Shown in pieces: positions 4,414 through 9,729 of a stretch of 9,729 bases of DNA. Source of the DNA: Clostridium sp. (lineage in GTDB: Bacteria > Bacillota > Clostridia > Lachnospirales > Lachnospiraceae); contig JAMPFS010000079.1 in NCBI GenBank assembly GCA_023664325.1, forward strand, positions 1 to 9,729. The letters run 5' to 3'. The first letter of the stretch is position 1. Every line of letters starts with the position of its first letter. Both the position numbers and the translations under genes were made by a program. The notes below the pieces were generated by a model. The model was not told the DNA's origin. It ran no database searches and saw only the letters and a list, made by a program, of their open reading frames with translations.

Positions 4414-4797
4414 TTAGCACAATGCGGGCATAAACTTGGCAAACAAATATAATCCGTCTGAACCAGCATTAACTTCATGCTTTACGCCTACTGGCATGAT
4501 AGAAACAGTACCAACTTCATACGGTAGAGTACCGCCTGCATTTATGCACTTACCACTCCCTGCTATTACCTCATGCGTTTCCAACTGCGTTTCATGAATA
4601 TGTTCCCCTATGCTACAATTGGGAGCAATCCGTACCAGATGATAACTAAATTCTCCATTCGTATCCTTTGCTGTAACAATGTGCTTCAGCTCAACACCCT
4701 TGAATGTTGCATGTTTCGACCATTCAATTCCGGCAAATTCAACCGTTTTTTCCGGCAAAACTAATTTTCCATTGTTAAATGATTCAAATGTCTTCAT
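4414..4797 (-). CDS. Single-domain cupin protein
   Basis: This 127-residue protein is a small one-domain cupin. Motif 1 is GEHIHETQLETHEV (64-77): His66, His68 and Glu73 are likely metal ligands. Motif 2 is GTVSIMPVGVKHEVN (96-110), with His107 as the fourth ligand. A metal ion should therefore be bound, but the substrate cannot be told; small cupins include isomerases, dioxygenases and sensor proteins. There is no signal peptide, so it should be in the cytoplasm. The start is clear, with GGAGG just before the ATG. It follows the AraC-type gene in the same direction after an 88-base gap and has its own terminator. In the gap a TATAAT lacks a good -35 partner, as expected for a gene needing an activator, so the AraC protein probably controls it. 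Coding is AT-richer than the transfer module. Confidence 0.85.
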   Translation of the reverse strand: MKTFESFNNGKLVLPEKTVEFAGIEWSKHATFKGVELKHIVTAKDTNGEFSYHLVRIAPNCSIGEHIHETQLETHEVIAGSGKCINAGGTLPYEVGTVSIMPVGVKHEVNAGSDGLYLFAKFMPALC

Positions 4798-4885
4798 CTT
4801 TGCACCTCCATTTAAAATATGTAATTTATCTGATTACACTCAAATTATATTTATTAAAAGGTGCTACGTCTTGTAAAAAATTGCC

Positions 4886-5632
4886 CTATGTATATAGCCG
4901 CATATCTTTTCTCGAATGAATATACTCCAATGGCGATATCCCCACAATTTTCTGAAAAGTCTTATTAAAATGACTTTGATCATAAAATCCCATTGCAACA
5001 GAAATTTCAACAATCGTTTTTTCATCATCCAATAAATGTTGCGATTTTCGTATCCTGTTCTGAATGTGAAACTGATGTGGTGTCATACCAATACAATTTT
5101 TAAATTTCCTTATAAGATAATATTTACTGACAAAGATATCTCCTGCCAATGTGTTTATAGTCAACTCCAGTTCCGGATGGCTAACAATTTTATCCGCCAA
5201 AATACTTATATCTTCATCAAGTTTTTTTCTATTTTTTTCATAGAAATAATAGATCGTCTGTATCGAATTTAATAAACTCTTTGCATCTGTAAAATCAATG
5301 ATTTCTTTCTCACATAAATTTTTAATAAAATCTTGAATAATATTTACTGCCAAATCTAAAGTATTTTCCTCAATAAAAGATGTTCCTATACACATGGATA
5401 ATAACCTTACATTTTTATTTTGATAAATTGAATGCAACGTATACGGTGGTATAATAAACAGATTCCCTTTCGTATATTCTATTCTTTTATTTTCCAAGAA
5501 AACCTCTACTTCTCCTTGCACAACTAATGAAACCACATAATGTCCGACATGATTATGAGAAGAAAAATGCTTTTCAATGTTTTCTGATAATACAAATTCG
5601 ATAGGATGCTTATCTAATTGATAATATTGCAT
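4886..5632 (-). CDS. AraC-family transcription regulator
   Basis: This 248-residue protein has the usual two parts. The N-terminal ligand-binding cupin-like fold covers about residues 15-80, with HNHVGHYVVSLVVQGEVEV and GNLFIIPPYTLHSIY. The C-terminal DNA-binding domain covers about 140-245 and has both helix-turn-helix units: INTLAGDIFVSKYYLIRKFK, then IVEISVAMGFYDQSHFNKTF with the signature GFYDQSHFNKTFQKIVGISPLEY. It is complete. GAGGGTG precedes the start. It probably senses a small molecule and activates the cupin gene directly downstream and perhaps itself. In its own upstream gap only a weak promoter-like pair, TTGGAT with TATGGT spaced by 17, is seen. The gene is visibly more AT-rich than the transfer genes, which suggests a separately acquired cargo piece. 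Confidence 0.92.
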   Translation of the reverse strand: MQYYQLDKHPIEFVLSENIEKHFSSHNHVGHYVVSLVVQGEVEVFLENKRIEYTKGNLFIIPPYTLHSIYQNKNVRLLSMCIGTSFIEENTLDLAVNIIQDFIKNLCEKEIIDFTDAKSLLNSIQTIYYFYEKNRKKLDEDISILADKIVSHPELELTINTLAGDIFVSKYYLIRKFKNCIGMTPHQFHIQNRIRKSQHLLDDEKTIVEISVAMGFYDQSHFNKTFQKIVGISPLEYIHSRKDMRLYT

Positions 5633-5717
5633 AATTTTTCACCCTCTTTTGGTTTTACGTTTTGATACCTGATTTTTAATTACTACCATAATTGAAATTA
5701 ACTCTTTATCCAATCTT

Positions 5718-5906
5718 TTACTTTATCATAACTTTTCCTGCTTTTGTTCGTTTGTCAATAGGCTTTTCTGCGCTTTGCGGTATCAACCACATCCTTCCAA
5801 CTTTTAATAAATTAGGAATTCTATTTTCGACACACAATTTTTGAACTCGTCGCTCAGATATTTTCCACAATTTTGCTGTTTCCTGTACCGTCATATATTC
5901 AAACAT
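5718..5906 (-). CDS. Small helix-turn-helix (excisionase/MerR-like) DNA-binding protein
   Basis: A 62-residue protein made of one winged-helix fold of the excisionase/MerR-like type: MTVQETAKLWKISERRVQKLCVENRIP (5-31) is the recognition unit, followed by the wing GRMWLIPQSAEKP. Such proteins serve as excisionases or as small repressors of neighbouring genes. The start at 5906 follows GGAGG. It has a clear promoter with a perfect 12-base palindrome in the spacer, suggesting that it, or the XRE protein encoded divergently, represses it. It lies far from the recombinase, so a role as its directionality factor is possible but not indicated by place. It may be the first gene of the AraC-cupin cargo, about 85 bases upstream. 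Confidence 0.8.
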   Translation of the reverse strand: MFEYMTVQETAKLWKISERRVQKLCVENRIPNLLKVGRMWLIPQSAEKPIDKRTKAGKVMIK

Positions 5907-5934
5907 TTCTAACCTCCAAAAACATATTGCATTT

Positions 5935-5963
5935 ATTATAATCGTTTAAACGAATAATATCAA
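5935..5963 (-). promoter_or_regulatory. Strong sigma-A type promoter of the small helix-turn-helix gene
   Basis: On the minus strand TTGATA (5958-5963), a spacer of exactly 17 bases and a perfect TATAAT (5935-5940), about 30 bases upstream of the start codon. The spacer holds the palindrome TCGTTTAAACGA. It is the best promoter in the window. Confidence 0.75.
5942..5953. promoter_or_regulatory. Perfect 12-base palindrome, likely operator
   Basis: TCGTTTAAACGA reads the same on both strands and sits between the -35 and -10 boxes, where a bound dimer would block RNA polymerase. The protein that binds it is unknown; candidates are the adjacent small helix-turn-helix protein and the XRE protein. 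Confidence 0.6.
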
Positions 5964-6003
5964 CTATTAAATTTCGCTTTTTATGATTTTTAATATATCT
6001 CCT

Positions 6004-6026
6004 TATGAGAATTATCATTTCTCATA
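6004..6026. promoter_or_regulatory. Inverted repeat upstream of the XRE gene, possible operator
   Basis: TATGAGAA (6004-6011) and TTCTCATA (6019-6026) form a perfect 8-base inverted repeat with a 7-base gap, about 85 bases upstream of the XRE start and away from the helix-turn-helix promoter. Spacing fits a dimeric repressor. I see no strong promoter boxes between it and the XRE gene. Confidence 0.45.
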
Positions 6027-6111
6027 TACGGAAATTTAATCACGTTTAATAAGAACTTTAATTTCCTTAAAATATAGATGTGAAATCTTATAAAAACAAG
6101 GTGGTGAAGAT

Positions 6112-6465
6112 ATGAGCGAAGTACCAGAAACTTTTGATTTCTTTCCAATCGGACAAGCTATTAAAAAGGCTCGTGAAAGCAGAGAACTAACAAGAGAACA
6201 GTTAGCGGAATTACTCAATATAACTCCCAGACACCTTCAATCCATTGAAAATGAGGGACAGCACCCAAGTTTCCAGTTATTTGTTCAGCTTATCGCAATG
6301 TTTCACATATCGGCCGATCAATACATATTTCCAGATAAGCAGCTTAACAAAACTTCTCTCCGCAGGCAGATAGACACCCTTCTTGATACCTTCAGTGACA
6401 AGGAACTTACCGTCATTGAGGGAACCGCCAAAGGTATATGTAGGGCAAAAGAGCCAGAGGAATAA
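6112..6465 (+). CDS. XRE-family helix-turn-helix regulator (Tn916 orf9-like)
   Basis: This 117-residue protein has a complete XRE helix-turn-helix at about residues 13-70: IGQAIKKARESRELTREQLAELL, then ITPRHLQSIENEGQHPSFQLFVQLIAMF. The C-terminal part (about 75-117) with the SDKELTVIEG motif matches the regulator coded by orf9 of Tn916-type elements, thought to repress the conjugation control region. AAGGTGG lies close before the ATG. It is the only intact plus-strand gene in the window, is divergent from the small helix-turn-helix gene and convergent with the hydrolase remnant. Its stop codon is in the loop of a hairpin. In Tn916 the matching gene lies next to the sigma-like gene; here the cargo and KTR gene lie between, so this region has been rearranged. 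Confidence 0.88.
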   Translation: MSEVPETFDFFPIGQAIKKARESRELTREQLAELLNITPRHLQSIENEGQHPSFQLFVQLIAMFHISADQYIFPDKQLNKTSLRRQIDTLLDTFSDKELTVIEGTAKGICRAKEPEE

Positions 6466-6477
6466 ACCTCTGGTTCT
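6450..6477. terminator. Convergent terminator between XRE gene and hydrolase remnant
   Basis: AGAGCCAGAGG pairs with CCTCTGGTTCT (one G-T pair) around AATAAA, whose TAA is the XRE stop. On the minus strand TCTTTTG follows, so it works best for the transfer operon; on the plus strand the T content after the stem is modest. Confidence 0.6.
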
Positions 6478-6487
6478 CTCTTACCAC

Positions 6488-7192
6488 TTAATACAATGGC
6501 ACTCCATAGCCATATATAGAATCACTTCCCATGCTGTAACTTCTCCTTGCACACATATCACTGCTGTTCCCCTCTATGGTATTTATAACACCATTGACAG
6601 TGCTTTCCACAATTCCTACATGATCTATAATTCCATCGCTTTCCCAATCAAAGAAAATAATATCCCCTGCCGCCGGAACATAGCTTGCGTCCTGAAACTG
6701 CCCACGGACACTAAACCAGTCTGCACCATCCGAACACAAAGAAAATCTTGGCATTACTCCGCTATCCAGATAGCCGCATTGCTCGGCGCATCACGACACA
6801 AAGCAGCCGCACCATTCCTCCCGGCTGTCAAAACCATACCAACTCCAATAAGTGTCACCGCTGCTGCCTTCTTGCGTCAAGGCTACTTGCACGATTGCCT
6901 GGCTGCCGATTCCGGTCGGGATTCTGCCGAACACATAATATCGTAATACATGGGGGACATACTGTTTGTCTCCATAGCTGTCCCATCCCATACGCTCAGC
7001 CATCATAATAGAAAATTCTGTGGCATTGCCGATGGAATATCCTCCGTAATTACTCTCTGCCCATGCAATATATCCGCTGCCGAAATTATACCCCTGCAAT
7101 GCCAGCTTGATATGCTCCATGTCAATCGGATTTTCTACCCCGGCACTTTGCAGGCAGGCTTTCAATGACTGCACACCGCACTCTATGGAATA
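6488..7192 (-). pseudogene. Cell-wall hydrolase (lysozyme-like plus CHAP/C40 peptidase), 5' deleted and with a nonsense codon
   Basis: This is the 3' part of the bifunctional wall hydrolase of CTn/Tn916 elements (CD1108- or orf14-like), which opens peptidoglycan for the transfer channel. The frame starts with YSIECGVQSLKACL and LALQGYNFGSGYIAWA, the end of the lysozyme-like domain, and goes on to a CHAP-type peptidase with EEWCGCFVS (catalytic Cys) and IDHVGIVES (His). Right after CGCFVS comes TGA (6791-6793), where the family has Trp; the same frame then continues cleanly with CAEQCGYLDSG to the natural end IYGYGVPLY. So one G-to-A change explains the stop. The N-terminal membrane anchor and lysozyme catalytic part are missing: at about 7190 the frame is joined to the VirB6/TrbL-like gene. 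There is no start of its own. Inactive. Confidence 0.85.
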
Positions 7193-7934
7193 CCATTGTG
7201 ACTGCCGCCGCATCCGGATCAACCACTGGCGGGGATGACGCAAACAACGAAAATATAATATAGGCAAGCACAATAATTGTCCCTTCAAGGCATACTGCCG
7301 CATAGGACTTGATAAAACTTTTTCCCACATTCTGCGATGGTTCCCCGGCAAAAGTCGCTAAAGGAATCGGTGCAATTGCCGTATACAGATACAGGCGGAA
7401 AAACCTCCCATACACGCTCATTATCATAATAAAACTCAGTACCGTAATAAACAGATCGCCGATCAGCGTCACCGCCCACAAAGGAATACTCTCAAAAAAT
7501 CCGCAATCCTCTACCGCTTCCACTATCTCATTCGGTAATACGGTCTGCTGTGCGGCTCCAAAGCCTACGGTATTCATAATCGTGCCGACAATTCCCTGCA
7601 CAATATTAAATAACGCCATCATCAATTCCATTCCGTGGGATATAACACCCTTTGCTATGGCAAACCGGATAAACAGCTTCAATGCGTGTTCCGGCTTTTT
7701 CACTTCCACAAAGCTGCCGCACGTCTTTACTACGCCGACAACAAAAAACAATACCAAAAGGGCATAGGTGACTGCCTGCAATGCGCCGTGTATGTTCACT
7801 ATCGCACTCCAGATTCCTCCGCCCTTAAAGTTTTCCGGGGATTGTGTCATAATCTGCCATATCTCCGCCAGTTTTTCATTCCATGTGTCCAGTACGTTCA
7901 CTAAATTCTGCACTACCCAATTATCTGAATCCAT
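7122..7934 (-). pseudogene. VirB6/TrbL-like conjugation channel protein (CD1112 type), 3' end lost by deletion
   Basis: Starts with GAGGTG close before the ATG and encodes 270 residues. Residues 1-248 are native: hydrophobic segments at about 52-70, 90-125, 150-180 and 208-232 fit the multi-pass inner-membrane protein of the mating channel. After VVDPDAAAVTMV (237-248) the family normally continues with a WSYIGEL-type segment and one more membrane helix. Here, from residue 249, the sequence is that of the hydrolase gene in another reading frame (FHRVRCAV and on to 270). The joint is at about 7188-7193. Genes normally found between, PrgI-like and the VirB4 ATPase, are missing. The protein could still be made with a foreign 22-residue tail but should not work without VirB4. 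Confidence 0.85.
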
Positions 7935-8027
7935 TTCGTCACCTCACTTTTGATTTGGCAAAGGAGCCTGCCGGATACAGCCTGCCCCTTTACCTTCAAT
8001 CTTTTCATGCACTTATCTGTTTTTTCA

Positions 8028-8372
8028 TCAGCCTGTGATAAGGGTTAAGATTTCTTTTGCAAAAGTGATAATGACACCGCCCGCAAGGGTTAAGAATCCA
8101 TTGGAACGCTGGCTCGGATCATGGGACTGCAAAGACAATCCAACCTGCACAATGCCCCACCCAAGCAGAATCAATCCAACCGCACGGATTAAACCAAAGA
8201 TAAAATCAGACAGATTGTTTATCACCGTAAGCGGATCATTCGCTGCATATACGGTTGTCGTCCCTGCTGTCATCACCAGTACCAGTGCGGCATATAATAC
8301 CATTGCCCTTTTTGTCTTTCTGTCCATCGGCTGTCTGCTTGTTTCCTTTTTGTTCTCGTTTTTCTTCCTCAT
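8028..8372 (-). CDS. Maff2-family small membrane protein (VirB2-like, CD1113 type)
   Basis: A 114-residue protein with a charged N-terminus (MRKKNENKKE), a first hydrophobic segment ending in VYAAN at about residue 45, which looks like a cleavable signal, and two further segments (about 58-82 and 93-112). This is the pattern of Maff2 mobile-element proteins, small subunits likely placed in the membrane like VirB2/TrbC pilins. GGAGG precedes the ATG, which overlaps the TGA of the VirD4-like gene by 4 bases (ATGA), so the two were translated together. About 90 bases separate it from the VirB6/TrbL-like gene. It is the only intact gene of the transfer module here and has lost most of its partners. 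Confidence 0.85.
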   Translation of the reverse strand: MRKKNENKKETSRQPMDRKTKRAMVLYAALVLVMTAGTTTVYAANDPLTVINNLSDFIFGLIRAVGLILLGWGIVQVGLSLQSHDPSQRSNGFLTLAGGVIITFAKEILTLITG

Positions 8373-9070
8373 TGTTCTGTTTCCTCCTTATTTTGAGATT
8401 GATTGAATATAGCTTCTAAATCCTCGTTGGATAAAAGCTCGTAGGAATAATTTTCAGTCTGTTCCTGCCCCACTTCACCCTCCAGACTGTTACCAAGTGA
8501 AATGCTCGCCACTGCCTGTGTCACTTCCCCGTGGCGGTAGGGTTTTCCTTTCCCATCGGTGGACAATGCGACGTTGGGATGTTTCAATATATCAAATTTT
8601 TCATCGATTACCGGACGCTCCCCACGGATAAAAAGAAGTGCGTAGCGGTTATCCAGCATACGCACCTCATCCGGTGTCAAAAGTTCCCGTCCCGATATTT
8701 GATAGTTGGTGGAATAGTTACCGGAATGCCCGGTAGATTTTCCATAAGTGTTCATATCAATAGTGGCTTTTCCCAACAATTCGCTGACATACTTGTGGGT
8801 TCCCTGTTCGTTGCCGCCAAGATATAAAAACTGGTCGCAATTCCCGACAATGCTTTCCCACTGCTTTTCAAACAGTGCCTTTAACTGCGCCATATTTTGC
8901 AGGATAATAGACACGCTGACTTCCCTTGACCGCATAACGGAGAAGATTTTGTCAAAATCATCCGGCAGGCTAACATTCGCAAATTCGTCCATTAAGAAAT
9001 GCACATGGACGGGAAGCCTGCCCCCGTGCTTATGGTCTGCAAGGTAAAATAGCTGTTGGAATAACTGCGT
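8369..9070 (-). pseudogene. VirD4-like coupling ATPase (CD1115 type), C-terminal half only
   Basis: The frame contains the C-terminal half of a TraG/VirD4 coupling protein, which links the relaxosome to the transfer channel. Seen are TQLFQQLFYLADHKHGGRLP, then Walker B in HFLMDEFANV, SREVSVSIILQNMAQ, GNCDQFLYLGGNEQGTHKYVSELLG and RGERPVIDEKFDILKHPN. The N-terminal membrane helices and the Walker A nucleotide-binding loop are absent, since at about 9071-9085 the sequence changes to the DUF3991/Toprim gene. The first possible start in frame is a GTG at 9004 without a ribosome binding site. Family members are about 600 residues; only about 230 remain. It cannot act as an ATPase. The stop overlaps the Maff2-like start. 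Confidence 0.85.
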
Positions 9071-9654
9071 ATTGCGCTGTTTTCTTCTGCCGGAATGGAA
9101 AATGAGTAATTCTTATCACTCCCGTTTGCATCTCCGATAAAGTCTGTCCCCATGCCCCGCAAAGCGGCATAACGGGGATTCCCTTCCTTATCTCTGCCTA
9201 CAAAAACAGCGTTGTGATAGTTCTCGCTCTCATAAACAATCCCCGATTGCAAACAAAATTTGATAATATCGGTGTCAATCCCCCGGCTTTTCAGATAAGA
9301 AACAACTCTTATCTGATTACAGTTTTGTTTCGGCAAAAGCAGTTTCTTTTCTGTTGTCTTTTCGGCTGGTATGGAAACAGGCGGCGTTATCGCCGCCTGT
9401 CCTGCAATCGTCTGTACCGCTTCCAAAAAGGTATAGTCCCTGACTTTTATCAGATAATCCAGTGCTGACCTGCCCCCGATTCCACGGCTCCACCACATTC
9501 ATTTTCCATTGGAAATCTTTAAGCTGTCATGCGTTTTTGTGGTATAGGTGTTGCCCGAAAAATGCACAAGTTCAAAAGGCTCGTAATTTTTCAGATACGT
9601 CAACAAGTCCATCTTCTTCGCTTCCTGCACGACTTCCGGTGCGATATATGGCAT
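8992..9654 (-). pseudogene. DUF3991/Toprim-domain protein, N-terminal part only, with a nonsense codon
   Basis: The natural start is the ATG at 9654, with AAGGAG nearby. The frame opens MPYIAPEVVQEAKKMDLLTY and reaches SNGK at residue 51, then TGA (9499-9501), directly followed by MWWSRGIGGRSALDYLIKV. The family has NGKWMWWSRG, so a Trp codon has become TGA by one base. The frame continues through the zinc/primase-like DUF3991 part to KNYSFSIPAEENS and then, at about 9071-9085, runs into the VirD4-like gene out of frame, ending at 8992. The Toprim part is lost. These proteins resemble DNA primases, and their role in the element is not settled. The ATG right after the TGA has no good ribosome binding site, though restart by coupling is possible. 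Inactive. Confidence 0.85.
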
Positions 9655-9729
9655 AACTCTCAACTCCTTTCCTACCCATGATTGGATATTTGCGGTTAAT
9701 TTTAGGAATATCCGGGCATAAAAACAGCC
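9655..9729 (-). other. Right edge, upstream of the Toprim gene
   Basis: The last 75 bases hold the ribosome binding site of the Toprim gene. The Toprim frame and one other minus-strand frame stay open to the edge, so the end of a preceding gene may lie here, but the piece is too short to identify. Confidence 0.3.

Larger units (their letters stand above)
37..9729. mobile_element. Left part of a decayed integrative conjugative element (Tn916/Tn1549/CTn-like)
   Basis: The element appears to start next to the truncated tRNA-Asn and to run past the right edge. Evidence is the gene set: large serine recombinase, TnpW-like protein, MazF-like protein, sigma-like regulator, KTR protein, XRE regulator, then hydrolase, VirB6/TrbL-like, Maff2-like, VirD4-like and DUF3991/Toprim genes in the order known from Clostridioides difficile CTn elements. 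The transfer module has two internal deletions and two nonsense codons, so self-transfer is very unlikely. The other end is not in the window. The left boundary is inferred from where the tRNA similarity stops. Confidence 0.8.

Noticed and set aside
6383..6946. 187-codon plus-strand frame across the XRE end and hydrolase
   Set aside because: Shadow of the hydrolase coding frame; overlaps the XRE 3' end in another frame and crosses the terminator hairpin.
1..9729. CRISPR array or insertion sequence
   Set aside because: No regularly spaced direct repeats and no transposase other than the serine recombinase.

Overview
The window looks like the integrase end of an integrated conjugative element (ICE) in a gut Clostridia genome, probably Lachnospiraceae-like. 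The layout and gene families are of the mixed Tn916/Tn1549/CTn type: large serine recombinase, TnpW-like small protein, MazF-like protein, sigma-70-like regulator, cysteine-rich KTR protein, cargo, XRE regulator, then remains of a CD1108-CD1115-type conjugation module (names from Clostridioides difficile 630 CTn4). The family calls rest on recognition of protein motifs; no search was run.

Layout. Positions 1-36 hold the 3' part of a tRNA-Asn gene on the minus strand, cut in its D-loop where the element appears to begin. Next is an outward-facing promoter (104-132), then the recombinase (247-1860), a TnpW-like gene (2016-2198) and a MazF/PemK-family gene (2268-2639). A GC-rich stretch of about 450 bases without a gene (2640-3085) is full of nested inverted repeats. 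The sigma-like gene (3161-3637) has an inverted repeat beside its ribosome binding site and a terminator-like hairpin further upstream. After two tandem terminators come the small KTR gene (4102-4299), which has ATA where ATG is expected, and a near-copy of its terminator. The AT-rich cargo follows: a cupin gene, an AraC-type regulator and a small helix-turn-helix protein with its own promoter and palindrome. An XRE regulator (6112-6465) reads to the right.

From 6488 to the right edge lies the conjugation module, on the minus strand and badly damaged. The cell-wall hydrolase has lost its 5' part and carries an in-frame TGA where a Trp codon is expected. The VirB6/TrbL-like gene is joined directly to it, so its own 3' end and the genes normally between them (PrgI- and VirB4-like) are missing. 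The Maff2-like gene looks intact. The VirD4-like coupling ATPase keeps only its C-terminal half and is joined to a DUF3991/Toprim gene, which is itself truncated and also carries a TGA where Trp is expected. With both transfer ATPases gone, the element very probably cannot transfer itself, although the recombinase and control region look functional.

How the parts fit. Recombinase, MazF, sigma and transfer genes all read left, out of the recombinase end. In a circular excised form they would read across the joint toward the transfer genes, as in the Tn916 scheme where transfer genes are expressed after excision. Hairpins at the start sites of the sigma and recombinase genes suggest extra control at the RNA level. 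The most interesting unexplained parts are the structured region upstream of the MazF-like gene (no MazE-like gene is visible), the RNA hairpins in the control region, the ATA start and the pattern of decay.
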